Below, piece by piece: positions 1 to 8,042 of a stretch of 38,584 nucleotides of DNA (position 1 is its first letter; each line of letters begins with the position of its first letter). Source of the stretch: a bacterium (GTDB lineage: Bacteria > Planctomycetota > Planctomycetia > Planctomycetales > Planctomycetaceae); assembly GCA_016125225.1 (NCBI GenBank), contig WGME01000037.1, forward strand, positions 1 to 38,584. Reading direction: 5' to 3'. The position numbers were made by a program, and so were the translations under genes. Below the pieces are notes generated by a model. The model was not told where the DNA came from. It searched no databases and saw only the letters and a list, made by a program, of their open reading frames with translations.

Positions 1-128
1 AAGTGGAACGCACCATCTCCTGGCTGGGTAACTACCGACGGCTCTTGGTGCGACACGAATACCATATTCACATGTTCCAGGGGTTTATTACACTCGCCTG
101 CCTCATGTTATGCCTCAAACGGTTTTGA
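1..128 (+). mobile_element. IS5-like transposase, C-terminal fragment (cut by window start)
   Basis: An open frame enters from the window edge (first full codon at position 3) and stops with TGA at 126-128. It reads VERTISWLGNYRRLLVRHEY and ends LACLMLCLKRF. The VERT-x-x-WL-x-x-x-RRLxVR block, with the catalytic Glu in VER and a hydrophobic tail, is the usual C-terminus of IS5-superfamily DDE transposases. The DDE nuclease would cut and join the IS ends. Only about 41 residues are visible, so it cannot be said whether the copy is intact. The IS right end should lie shortly after the stop; the sequence GGTTTTGAAACCGCC spanning the stop is a candidate but is unproven. Confidence 0.75.
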
Positions 129-612
129 AACCGCCTCTAGAAATAAAAGGACCAGCCCTCAGACCGAGAGCCTAATCCAGCAATCAGCACCAGAAAAGAA
201 TGGGGTGCTTTCGAGCGTCCGAGCACATGATCAACCATTAGAGCAAGTGATGTACCGCCATAGGCAAACTTATCAGCGATTTTGCGCTTGCGAAATTTCA
301 CCGGGAAAACACGTAGTTTTCTCCGGGTAATCTAGTGTGATAACAAAAAGGGGCTCACCTAAGTCGCAGAGAAAATAGGCAGTTGTGTGTAAGGGATCAG
401 CGATGCTGGTCGTCTCCGGTGTCATCACTGAATCTACGGCGTCTTGAGATGATGTGAGCTTTTGATTGAGCCTTGAGCGACAGACGGTGATGGAGATCGG
501 CAAGACATCTCCGCAGATTGCCCTCAGGATCACGCGGTCATTGCTTCACCACATAATCTGGAATTCGATCTTTGAACCGGCAGCAATTTCGGGTCGGCTG
601 CTGCGAGAATGT
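129..612. other. Intergenic region with no convincing gene
   Basis: This 484-bp stretch separates the transposase tail from the end of the TPR gene. An 86-codon frame on the minus strand (273-533) has no ribosome binding site or recognisable motif and is not supported. Two small hairpins are visible: 303-323 (GGGAAAAC / GTTTTCTC with a 5-nt loop, one G-T pair) and 580-604 (GCAGCA / TGCTGC). The second lies just past the stop of the minus-strand operon and could be a weak terminator. The right end of the IS presumably also falls here. Confidence 0.5.
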
Positions 613-2256
613 TCAGCGACCATTCAGTGACTTCAGTACTTCGAGATTGCTGCGTGCATGAATGTTTTCGGGCTCCATCTGCAGGGCGGTCACGAAACAG
701 CGTTCGGCTTCTTCCACGTTCCCGGATTGGCCGAGCATTGCCCCGAGCCTGACCCAGGCGTCTGCATTGCGAGCGTCGAGCCTGACGGCTTCCTGAAAAT
801 GTGCAAGGGCCTGATCGTACTGCCCACGGTCATAGGCAATGACTCCCAGATTGTAATGTGCCAGACCGTAATCGGGTTGGATCGCCAACGCCATTTGGAA
901 ATGCTGTTCGGCGAGATCGAGTTCGTTCCGTTCCTGAGCCGCTTGTCCAGCATTCAAATGGGCCCAACTGTTCCGCGGATTGGCAATCAGTGCCTGCTCG
1001 AACAAGGTTTGGCTGGAGTGCCACACACTGACTTGCAGACTGGTCAGCACGGTCAGAATCACCAGCACACCGATACAGCCATACGACAGACGTTGTCGAA
1101 CACGTGGACTCCCCGTCGCCCAGGGGAGACTCGCCGCCACCGCCAGGTACAACCCAATGTTTGGCAAATAGGTGTAACGGTCGGCCCGTTGCTGATATCC
1201 CGATTGGACCAACCCGATCATGGGCACCAGCGTTCCCAAAAACCAGCACCATCCAAATAAGAGCCAGGGAGAACGAGTCCTCCACCGCCAGCAGAGATAC
1301 GTCACCGTCAGCAACAGTACGGTGGAGATCAGAATCGGCAGCCTCGACGCCTCGAGACTGAAATTCCCAGTCAGCGCGGGATGAGGATAGAACACCGACA
1401 GGTTCCAGGGATAAACCGTATCCCGCAGGTAATTCGCATAGGCCATGACCGCGTTGGCCAATCGCAAGGGCAGCGGCAAGGCCGACATGGAACTGATGAT
1501 GCCATCGGCTTGCTGGCACCACACCGTCAATACGCTGGAAACCAGCGACAAGCCAAACAACGGCAACTTCTCGACAATCAACTTCCCTGCGCTGCCAGAG
1601 CTCCAACGCTTCAGCGGCCAGACATCGAGCATCAAGAGCAGACACGGAAACGTAACCGCCATGGGCTTGGCCATCAGCGCCATTGCTAACAGCAGTGCCA
1701 CGATGAGATAGCGGCTTATCGTGGGACGGGCGGCATATTGCAACCATATCAGCAGTGCGGCCAACATCAGGAACAGGCAAAGCACCGTCCGCCGCTCAGA
1801 AATCCAGGCGACCGCTTCGACGTTTAACGGATGCAGTGCGAAGAGCGCCGCGACCAGCAGAGCCGGCTCACTGCGTCCGGTGAGCTGTTCAATGAAACGA
1901 AACAACAAGACGATGCAACCCAGGTGCAAGCAGAGATTCACCAGATGATGCCATCCTGCCGACTTGGGATCTCGATTTGCACCAAACAGTTGGCAATCGA
2001 GCTGATGCGAAATCCACGCCAGCGGATGCCACTGACTCGGCCCATGAATACCAAAGGCCCAAACCACATTCGACGTGTTCACGCCTGTGTTGACATGCGG
2101 GTTGTCATAGACATGCACGTCATCGTCGAAGTTGACGAATTCATAATTCGCGACTGGCCAGTAAATTGCCGCCGTCAGCAACAACAGTAGCCCCAGCCCT
2201 TGGATTGCGGAGATACCAGTCGCTGAAGAACGAACCTGCTGGGTGGCGTCGGACAT
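613..2256 (-). CDS. TMTC-like multipass membrane protein with C-terminal TPR repeats
   Basis: A 547-residue protein. The N-terminal two thirds holds about ten hydrophobic helices. Near the start are the motifs FVNFDDDVHVYDNPHV and WHPLAWISHQLDCQLFG, the pattern of bacterial TMTC-like or GT-C-like membrane proteins, where acidic residues in the first lumenal or periplasmic loop are thought to bind metal and a lipid-linked sugar. Residues about 430-547 form three TPR units (for example SWAHLNAGQAAQERNELDLA). By family it may transfer sugars from a polyprenyl-phosphate donor to exported proteins or glycans; this is inference. ATG 2256 is chosen over GTG 2268. It is the last gene of a minus-strand operon after a GT2 enzyme that could make the polyprenyl-phosphate sugar. 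Confidence 0.75.
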   Translation of the reverse strand: MSDATQQVRSSATGISAIQGLGLLLLLTAAIYWPVANYEFVNFDDDVHVYDNPHVNTGVNTSNVVWAFGIHGPSQWHPLAWISHQLDCQLFGANRDPKSAGWHHLVNLCLHLGCIVLLFRFIEQLTGRSEPALLVAALFALHPLNVEAVAWISERRTVLCLFLMLAALLIWLQYAARPTISRYLIVALLLAMALMAKPMAVTFPCLLLMLDVWPLKRWSSGSAGKLIVEKLPLFGLSLVSSVLTVWCQQADGIISSMSALPLPLRLANAVMAYANYLRDTVYPWNLSVFYPHPALTGNFSLEASRLPILISTVLLLTVTYLCWRWRTRSPWLLFGWCWFLGTLVPMIGLVQSGYQQRADRYTYLPNIGLYLAVAASLPWATGSPRVRQRLSYGCIGVLVILTVLTSLQVSVWHSSQTLFEQALIANPRNSWAHLNAGQAAQERNELDLAEQHFQMALAIQPDYGLAHYNLGVIAYDRGQYDQALAHFQEAVRLDARNADAWVRLGAMLGQSGNVEEAERCFVTALQMEPENIHARSNLEVLKSLNGR

Positions 2257-2320
2257 GGAAATCGACACGTCCTTATAAGTGTATTTGGTCGGCAGCCCGC
2301 GAATGGTCAGTACGATCTGC

Positions 2321-3832
2321 CTATTGTAGGTCCGGGGGAAATTTCCTCGGGATGGTGAAGCGATCAGCGAGCGCCTGTGCTACAGCGTCAGCTGTTTTCT
2401 GCACACCCAACTCAGACCAGTGCCCATCCAGATTCAGGTATGCTCCTGGAACATCATTAAGCGTTTCCTGCAGCGACAGGACTTCGATCCCGGAAGCCGT
2501 CAACCGTGCCGCCAGTTCCTCACCGCGTTGGCTGATCGGTTCGGCCAGCCGGCGCATGTCAGTCAACGGAGTCCATTGCTCGCGAAGGCGAGGATCAACA
2601 GCAAAAGCATCCGGGATCAGTACGCAGAGAAAGGGCATCTGCCGTAGATCGCACAGTTTTGCCGATTGTTCAATCCAATGTGCTGCGTATTCGATACGGT
2701 CATCCGCGACGGGAACGGTCTCCGTCGCCGCCAGCCACAAGCCATCGGTCAAGTAGTACGACCTGAAGCGACTGGCATCGGGATGCCGTAGCATCTCGTA
2801 AAACGGTGCCATTTCCGGTTGCAGCATCTTATCCAGAAATGGCCGTGCGTACTCCACGGGAAGTGCCGTCCGCTGAACCAGGAACTGCGCCAACTCGCGA
2901 TCCGAACTTTGCTGAATCGTCTGGTGCAAGGCCTGTTCCTGAGCTGCCAAATCACCCGCTGCAAACCAGGCCTGCAAGATCGGCCGCCGCGAGTTCATCA
3001 GGAGATGATTCAACCCGACAAGCCGCAAATCACTCAACAACGACTGCCGTGGCGTTACTGCGGCAACACCGGCCAAGCTCTCTAAAGTGCGTGGCCCAGC
3101 GGCCAGGTCGTTGCCTAGAAAAATGAACATCACGCAGGCCTCGCACCCCAGCGGCAAGGCCACATGCTTCAATCGATAATAGTATTCATCCGGCGCTGTG
3201 GCAGAGACTCCCAGATTGATTACTTCCCACTGCGTCGCATCAATCCGACGTTCCATCGCAAGCGATACAGGTTCGCCCGGCGATTCCTCCAGAAACGAAT
3301 CACCGATCAATGCGATCCGCCGCAATCCCGGCGACGGTAACAGCAGCCGTTCGCGATCATGCTGCCCCCAGGAATTCGCCACGAGGCCCGTATCTTCTCC
3401 CGTTGTTGGAACTGACTCTGCTGTACTCCACGGCTCGTGTCCCGCATGAGGGACAACTCCATGCAGATCGGCGGCGGGCCAAGCCGGACATCGGAAACGA
3501 GCGACGATTTCCATCACTCCCACAGAAAATGCGCCGGTCATAGCAATCAACAAGACAAAGAAGACTGCCTGTCGCCCCTGCAGTCGCCACAATTTCCAGA
3601 AGCTACCGACAACCATTGCAGATGTGAATGCGGCCACGACGATCGCCAGACTCCGGTCATCGGCATCCAGATGCGTTTCCGCTGGCCCCGGCGTTTCCAG
3701 CAGAAATAAGTGGGCCACACCGCCCCAGGCAAACATCGCCAGGGGAGCAGCAGCCAGCATCACCAGTCGCCACGCGACGATCCACCATCTCGTCAACCAT
3801 GATGGCTTCTCGACTGGTATGGCGTCTGGCAT
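2321..3832 (-). CDS. Membrane-anchored SGNH/GDSL-family hydrolase
   Basis: A 503-residue protein. Three hydrophobic helices occupy about residues 17-115. They are followed by an SGNH-fold domain: block I IALIGDSFLEE (nucleophile Ser), block III-like FLGND (oxyanion Asn) and block V LDGHWSELG (catalytic Asp-x-His). The full catalytic set suggests an active esterase or O-acetyl-transferring or -removing enzyme acting on extracytoplasmic glycan; AlgX/OatA-type proteins are the closest functional analogy. The substrate cannot be read from the sequence. It lies 90 bp after the GT2 gene and 64 bp before the TPR gene on the same strand, which suggests one cell-surface polysaccharide or glycoprotein operon. 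Confidence 0.75.
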   Translation of the reverse strand: MPDAIPVEKPSWLTRWWIVAWRLVMLAAAPLAMFAWGGVAHLFLLETPGPAETHLDADDRSLAIVVAAFTSAMVVGSFWKLWRLQGRQAVFFVLLIAMTGAFSVGVMEIVARFRCPAWPAADLHGVVPHAGHEPWSTAESVPTTGEDTGLVANSWGQHDRERLLLPSPGLRRIALIGDSFLEESPGEPVSLAMERRIDATQWEVINLGVSATAPDEYYYRLKHVALPLGCEACVMFIFLGNDLAAGPRTLESLAGVAAVTPRQSLLSDLRLVGLNHLLMNSRRPILQAWFAAGDLAAQEQALHQTIQQSSDRELAQFLVQRTALPVEYARPFLDKMLQPEMAPFYEMLRHPDASRFRSYYLTDGLWLAATETVPVADDRIEYAAHWIEQSAKLCDLRQMPFLCVLIPDAFAVDPRLREQWTPLTDMRRLAEPISQRGEELAARLTASGIEVLSLQETLNDVPGAYLNLDGHWSELGVQKTADAVAQALADRFTIPRKFPPDLQ

Positions 3833-3922
3833 AGGGGATTTGAAGGGCTAGAAATAGAGGGCTGAGGTAAGTTACACCCTCTTCACTGTAGAGGTTCTCT
3901 CGCCCTACTCTCAACCCTTGAC

Positions 3923-4684
3923 TCATTTCAACCCGAGACGATAGCAGGTCACGTCCCAAAGAATTCTGCGGCCGTCGCGGAACACACGAATCGCCGAGAC
4001 GCCCCCCTGTCGCGCGTCCGTCGTCACCGGAACATCGACCACGCGAAATCCGGCCGCCACGGTCTTCACGGGCAGTTCGGCATCATACGAACAATTTTCG
4101 CTGACCAGCCGGATTTGCTCGGTCACCTCGCGCCGCCAGGCTTTCATGCCCGCCAACAGATCGGTCATCCGATGCCCGAATAGCAAGCTCGCATAACCAC
4201 TGGTCAGCCAGTTGCCAAACGTCCGCAGAGGCGGGGTACTGCCTGGCAAACGCGTTGCTCCAGAAGCAAATCGACTCCCCAAGACCAGATCGGCCTTTTG
4301 CTCACGTAAGGGCAATAGGATCAACGGGATTTCCTCTGGCAGAAACTGCAAATCCGCGTCAATCTGTATTAGCAGACGCCCCCGCGCCCGGGCCAGTGCT
4401 TCGTGCACGGCATGCCCTTTTCCGCGATCGTTGACATTCTTGACATAACGAATCGCCGGAAACTCAGCCGACAATGCCGTCACAATTTCCCCGGTTCGAT
4501 CGCGTCCACCATCGATCACGAGTACTTCGGCATCATCACCCAGCACGGCGATCGTCCGCCGAAGACAGGCCTCAATGGCCGCTTCTTCATTCAGCGTGGT
4601 GATGATGGCCGTCACTTCCACGGTGTGGGGGAGCGATGTCGAGGTAGGCGTCGCGAGACTGTCACATGAGGCGTCTTGCGGCAT
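3923..4684 (-). CDS. Family 2 glycosyltransferase (polyprenyl-phosphate sugar synthase type)
   Basis: A 253-residue GT-A fold enzyme. TAIITTLNEEAAIEACL is the nucleotide-binding start, VLVIDGGRDRTGEI follows, and QIDADLQFLPEE contains the DxD metal/nucleotide motif. GSRFASG and LLAGMKAW match dolichyl/undecaprenyl-phosphate mannose or glucose synthases. There are no C-terminal membrane helices, so it is a soluble, DPM1-like form. It probably transfers a sugar from an NDP-sugar to polyprenyl phosphate for use by the TMTC-like membrane protein at the end of the same operon; that link is inference from context. It is the first gene of the operon. The short gap to the next gene (3833-3922) carries the degenerate intergenic repeat described elsewhere. 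Confidence 0.85.
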   Translation of the reverse strand: MPQDASCDSLATPTSTSLPHTVEVTAIITTLNEEAAIEACLRRTIAVLGDDAEVLVIDGGRDRTGEIVTALSAEFPAIRYVKNVNDRGKGHAVHEALARARGRLLIQIDADLQFLPEEIPLILLPLREQKADLVLGSRFASGATRLPGSTPPLRTFGNWLTSGYASLLFGHRMTDLLAGMKAWRREVTEQIRLVSENCSYDAELPVKTVAAGFRVVDVPVTTDARQGGVSAIRVFRDGRRILWDVTCYRLGLK

Positions 4685-4980
4685 GGCTTTGGTCCAGGAA
4701 GAGACGGCGACGGTGAGTCCAATAACTGCTGGGGTCGATTACCATTGAAAAGGGGATGACATGGCTGCAGCCTTGGACCGCATCTGGCCGTCGCTGTTCG
4801 ATTATGCTCGAGCCTTCAGCAGACAGGTATGCATCCGGTCGTTCCCGGGATTCCCAGCCCCCCCCCTGTATACGAAACCACCCCGCACTGGTTAAACCAA
4901 AGCGGGGCAGTCAGTTTCGGCAGACCTTAGTAGCAAGCGGCACACCCACATGGGGTATTCCGACTTGCACAACCAGCAAG

Positions 4981-5053
4981 TGGCCAGAGCCGGGATCGAA
5001 CCGGCGACACCAGGATTTTCAGTCCTGTGCTCTACCAGCTGAGCTATCTGGCC
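4981..5053 (-). tRNA. tRNA-Phe (GAA anticodon)
   Basis: On the minus strand the 73 nt fold as a standard cloverleaf. The acceptor GGCCAGA pairs with TCTGGCC with discriminator A, the D arm is GCTC-AGCTGGTA-GAGC, the anticodon loop is CTGAAAA in a CAGGA/TCCTG stem (anticodon GAA, Phe), and the T arm is GCCGG-TTCGATC-CCGGC. The CCA end is not encoded in full. It stands alone between the surface operon and the BMC regulator. Confidence 0.97.
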
Positions 5054-5652
5054 GTGGTAGATTTGCGCCATAGATGCGGATGTGCTTCGAGAAGAAGCTC
5101 CAAGAGCACCAAAGGTTTGCGAAGAATGACCGATCGAGTCGCTGGCGTCAAGTGATCGGGCAAAGCTGTCTCACACTACCCGAGCAGTAAGACGGTTGTC
5201 GTACAGTTTACAATTCAAATCACGAATCCGTCGGTGAATTCTCGTTAAAAGCCATCTCGCTACGGAGATGAAAACTGCAACCTTGGTTCAGGGCATTCAA
5301 ACGCGATTCCTCGGCTTGGCTCGACTCCAGTGCACATTAGCCGATCAGTTTGCTTGAGCGGATTTGTCGGCCCGTTCATACCTCACCGGCAGCACTCCTA
5401 CGTTCGCTGCTTCGTTCGCGAGGTTCGGAAAACTGGTTCGAAATCCTGCCCAGAATCGCGCCAGATCGTCCGACATCAGATCAGGACGTCAGTTTCTGCA
5501 CATGAAGCCCAGTTGCTATGACAGGTTTTGACAGGTTTTGATTGAAAAGGCTGGCGGATCTCTTGCAAATGCGTCACGCAGTGGTAGGCTGGGTAGAGTC
5601 GTGTGACGTCTTTCGCGAGATTTGACTGCCGACAGGACTGGCCGGAGTGATA
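5054..5652 (+). promoter_or_regulatory. Leader region of the BMC operon with candidate operator repeats
   Basis: This 599-bp gap lies between tRNA-Phe and the DeoR-type gene and holds no supported gene. Features seen: a perfect 10-bp tandem repeat GACAGGTTTT at 5520-5529 and 5530-5539, which creates a TTGACA -35-like hexamer at 5528-5533; an inverted repeat CGTCAC (5572-5577) / GTGACG (5603-5608); and a weak promoter candidate TTGCAA (5563-5568) with TAGGCT (5585-5590) at a 16-bp spacing. A small hairpin CATCTC/GAGATG lies at 5253-5270. The clustering of repeats within 130 bp of the regulator start suggests the operator of a self-regulated operon. The assignment is inference. Confidence 0.45.
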
Positions 5653-6408
5653 ATGCTCGTCGATCAGCGGCGCGATGAAATCCTGCAACTCATTGAGCAG
5701 CAGGGTTTTGTGTCGTTGCATGAGTTGGCCGAGCGGTTCGGTGCGAGCGAATCAACTGTCCGACGAGATTTGGAATATCTGGACGATATCGGTCAAATCC
5801 GTCGCACTCGCGGTGGTGCTGCCTATACTGGCGATCACATTACCTCGTTCGAAGAGCGGCACACGACGGCTTTGCCTCAGAAGCAACGTATCGCGAAAGC
5901 GATCGCTCAAGAAATTCTGCCCGGACAGACAGTGCTGCTCGACGGCGGTACGACAACTCTCGAAGTGGCCCGCTGCCTGATTGGTAAGCCGCTGCAAGTG
6001 GTGACCAATTCGCTGCCCATTGCCAATCTGCTGGTCAATCAGCCCAACATCGAATTGATCTTCATTGGGGGCTACCTCTATCCGCGCACTGGCGTTGCCT
6101 TGGGCTCGCTGGCTGCGGCAGCCTTGTCGGGCATGCAGGTCGAACGGCTGATCATGAGCACGGGTGGCATCACCGAGCGTGGCCTATACAACAGCAACAC
6201 CCTGCTGGTCGATTGCGAACGGCAGATGATCGACGCCGCCCAGGAAGTTTGGGTGGCCGCTGATAGCCAGAAATTCGGACGGTCGGCGCTGGCCTATTTG
6301 TGCCCGCTGTCTGCTGTGACACGGATGTTTGTGGATTGCGATTTGAGTGAAAACTGGCGAACGACTCTGGCTGATGCCGGGGTCACCGTCAGCGTGACAG
6401 AACATTAG
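5653..6408 (+). CDS. DeoR/GlpR-family transcriptional regulator of the BMC operon
   Basis: A 251-residue protein. Residues 1-57 form the DeoR winged helix-turn-helix ([20 protein letters not shown] is the recognition region, then IRRTRGGA). The rest is the DeoRC sensor domain, related to sugar isomerases, with [21 protein letters not shown] and [12 protein letters not shown]; members bind phosphorylated sugars. ATG 5653 is preferred over GTG 5647 because GGAG at 5644-5647 sits 5 nt upstream. It is the first gene, 20 bp before pduL, so it is probably co-transcribed and controls its own promoter. A sugar phosphate such as fuculose- or rhamnulose-phosphate, or DHAP, is a plausible inducer; the ligand is inferred. 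Confidence 0.9.
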   Translation: MLVDQRRDEILQLIEQQGFVSLHELAERFGASESTVRRDLEYLDDIGQIRRTRGGAAYTGDHITSFEERHTTALPQKQRIAKAIAQEILPGQTVLLDGGTTTLEVARCLIGKPLQVVTNSLPIANLLVNQPNIELIFIGGYLYPRTGVALGSLAAAALSGMQVERLIMSTGGITERGLYNSNTLLVDCERQMIDAAQEVWVAADSQKFGRSALAYLCPLSAVTRMFVDCDLSENWRTTLADAGVTVSVTEH

Positions 6409-6428
6409 CATCACAAGAAGTGCACCTG

Positions 6429-7130
6429 ATGACACAATTATCGAACGGTTACAGCCGTGCCGACATTGAGCGCGTCGTTCGCTCTGTACTGACCAAACAA
6501 CTCGGCGCGCCGGCTGCGGCTCCGGTCCAACGCAATCCGCTGGTGGTCAACATCTCCGCCCGGCATGTGCATCTGACGCAAGAGCACGTGGAAATCCTCT
6601 TCGGCAAAGGGGCCGAACTCGAGCCGCAGAAGTGGCTGTATCAGGACGGCTATTATGCCGCCAAGCAGACCGTCGCGGTGATCGGCCCTCGCCGTCGCAT
6701 GCTGCCGGAAGTTCGCGTCCTTGGCCCGTGCCGCAGTGCCTCGCAAGTGGAACTCGCCTTCACCGATGGCATCTCGCTGGGTATTGACCTGCCGGTCCGC
6801 ATCAGTGGCGATGTCAAAGGGACTCCCGGCTGCGTACTGATGGGGCCCAAAGGTGTCGTCGATCTCTCCGAAGGCGTGATCCGCGCGATGCGGCACGTCC
6901 ACATGGGACCGGCTGATCTCGAGTACTACGGCGTCAAGAATGGCGACAAGATGGAACTGCGCGTGGTGTCACCCGCGTGTACGACGACTCTGGAAGATGT
7001 CGTCGTACGAGCCGATCCGACCGTGAAGCTCGAAGTTCATCTCGATACCGACGAAGGCAATGCCATCGACCTAGAGCATGCCTCGCTCGTGGAACTCATC
7101 AAACCGCACGCGTGTGCGTGTGAAAAATAA
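6429..7130 (+). CDS. pduL: Phosphate acyltransferase of the PduL type (BMC cargo)
   Basis: A 233-residue PduL-type phosphotransacylase that converts acyl-CoA and phosphate to acyl-phosphate and CoA, here probably lactoyl-CoA to lactoyl-phosphate, recycling CoA in the lumen. Zinc-ligand motifs are present in each half: [17 protein letters not shown] and the late [12 protein letters not shown]. The N-terminus (about residues 7-22, [18 protein letters not shown]) is an amphipathic helix followed by an Ala/Pro linker, a typical encapsulation peptide. ATG 6429 is chosen; an in-frame GTG at 6420 is possible. Length agrees with the family (about 210-235). It follows the regulator by 20 bp. Confidence 0.95.
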   Translation: MTQLSNGYSRADIERVVRSVLTKQLGAPAAAPVQRNPLVVNISARHVHLTQEHVEILFGKGAELEPQKWLYQDGYYAAKQTVAVIGPRRRMLPEVRVLGPCRSASQVELAFTDGISLGIDLPVRISGDVKGTPGCVLMGPKGVVDLSEGVIRAMRHVHMGPADLEYYGVKNGDKMELRVVSPACTTTLEDVVVRADPTVKLEVHLDTDEGNAIDLEHASLVELIKPHACACEK

Positions 7131-7253
7131 CTGGCTGAGGGTCAAGTGCTAAGAGCTAAGTGACAAGACCTGCGAAACATCCTGTCCCTTAGCCCTTAGC
7201 ACTCAGCCCTTAGCACGTCCCCTTGCCTCGTAACCACCAAGGAACTTCAGAAA
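7131..7253 (+). repeat. Structured spacer before the first BMC-H gene
   Basis: The left half (around 7140-7165) contains AAGTGCTAAGAGCTAAGTGA. The right half (around 7190-7216) contains CTTAGCCCTTAGCACTCAGC, which is nearly its reverse complement, so the transcript could form a long imperfect hairpin between the pduL and BMC-H coding regions. The sequence is a member of a CTTAGCCCTNAGCACT-like family seen in several other gaps of this window. The BMC-H ribosome binding site AAGGAA (7239-7244) lies just after it. Confidence 0.6.
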
Positions 7254-7559
7254 ATGGCCGAACCGATGAAAGCGTTGGGAATGTTGGAGACCAAGGGTCT
7301 CGTGTGCATGATCGAAGGCATCGATGCGATGCTGAAGGCTGCTAATGTGCAGATGATTGGCTGGGACAAGGTCGGTAGCGGCCTCGTCACCGCCTTCGTC
7401 ACGGGCGATGTCGCCGCTGTGAAAGCCGGGATCGATGCCGGGGCTTCGGCTGCCAGCAAGATTGGTGAAGTCGTCAGCGTGCAAGTCATTCCCCGTCCGC
7501 ACGAAGAACTCGCCGCGGTGCTGCCGAAAGCGAAAAGCAGTAGCGGTAAGGCGGGCTAA
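7254..7559 (+). CDS. BMC-H shell protein (PduA/CcmK-like), first copy
   Basis: A 101-residue single BMC domain (pfam00936 type) that assembles into hexagonal tiles forming the facets of the shell. It starts [20 protein letters not shown], the BMC-H first strand and helix. The pore loop is [11 protein letters not shown], so the central pore is lined by a Gly-Ser-Gly motif as in PduA, suited to small polar metabolites. The C-terminal 15 residues are a Lys/Ser-rich tail not present in the second copy. AAGGAA stands 9 nt before ATG. It is flanked on both sides by structured spacers. Confidence 0.96.
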   Translation: MAEPMKALGMLETKGLVCMIEGIDAMLKAANVQMIGWDKVGSGLVTAFVTGDVAAVKAGIDAGASAASKIGEVVSVQVIPRPHEELAAVLPKAKSSSGKAG

Positions 7560-7667
7560 GGGTTAAGGGCTCAGTGCTGAGGGAATCTTTTCATTTGAGA
7601 AGTCTCTCAACCAATCAAAGGTAATCTGGCTCTCGACTCTCAACTCTAGACTCTGGACTCATCTGTC
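7560..7667 (+). repeat. Structured spacer between the two BMC-H genes
   Basis: The left end holds GGGTTAAGGGCTCAGTGCTG and the right end CTCTCGACTCTCAACTCTAG followed by ACTCTGGACTC, giving partial complementarity between the halves. The composition is the same CT-rich/AG-rich degenerate family found in neighbouring gaps. No ribosome binding site of the usual kind precedes the next ATG, so initiation at the second BMC-H may depend on coupling or on this structure. Confidence 0.5.
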
Positions 7668-7934
7668 ATGAACGAAGCGATTGGTTTAGTGGAAACGAAG
7701 GGCCTTGTGGCCCAGATTGAGGCGGCCGACGCCATGCTGAAAGCCGCCAATGTGACACTGGTGAAGCAGATTCAAATCGGCGGTGCGTATGTCACCACCG
7801 TCATCCGTGGTGATGTTGGCAGCGTGCGAGCCGCCGTTGATGCCGGTTCCGCCGCGGCCGCCCAGGTTGGCGAACTGGTGTCCTCGCACATCATCGCCCG
7901 CCCGGAAAAGACGCTGATGGAGCATTTTATTTAG
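7668..7934 (+). CDS. BMC-H shell protein, second copy
   Basis: An 88-residue single BMC domain. It begins [20 protein letters not shown] and carries [19 protein letters not shown], so its pore loop reads Gly-Gly-Ala-Tyr instead of the Gly-Ser-Gly of the first copy. The two hexamers therefore offer different pores. It ends [18 protein letters not shown] without the Lys/Ser tail of copy one. No clear Shine-Dalgarno site precedes ATG 7668. Two BMC-H paralogues in tandem are normal for PVM-type loci. Confidence 0.96.
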   Translation: MNEAIGLVETKGLVAQIEAADAMLKAANVTLVKQIQIGGAYVTTVIRGDVGSVRAAVDAGSAAAAQVGELVSSHIIARPEKTLMEHFI

Positions 7935-8042
7935 TGAGGTATCAGGTGTCAGTTTCCAGGCATCAGGGGAACCATCATTCCTGAGGCCTTTTTTCTAATA
8001 CCTGAAGCCTGAATACCTGACTCCTCTCCGAACGGATTCGCC
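7935..8042 (+). repeat. Structured spacer between BMC-H2 and acetate kinase genes
   Basis: The left arm around 7938-7968 contains AGGTATCAGGTGTCAG and CCAGGCATCAGG. The right arm around 7997-8024 contains AATACCTGAAGCCTGAATAC and CTGACTCC. The arms are near reverse complements, so the RNA should form an extended imperfect hairpin with a loop that includes CCTTTTTTCT (7987-7996). It could act as a partial terminator or as an RNase barrier that keeps BMC-H mRNA abundant relative to downstream enzyme genes; the function is inference. Confidence 0.6.

Noticed and set aside
273-533. 86-codon minus-strand frame in the left intergenic region
   Set aside because: No ribosome binding site, no recognisable motif, odd composition; overlaps a small hairpin. 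Treated as non-coding.
690-953. Open frames on both strands across 613-2256
   Set aside because: These are out-of-frame shadows of the TMTC-like gene in GC-rich DNA; the TPR pattern is found only in the chosen frame.
5330-5521. 63-codon plus-strand frame upstream of the DeoR-type gene
   Set aside because: No ribosome binding site or family features, and it runs toward the candidate operator; more likely leader DNA.
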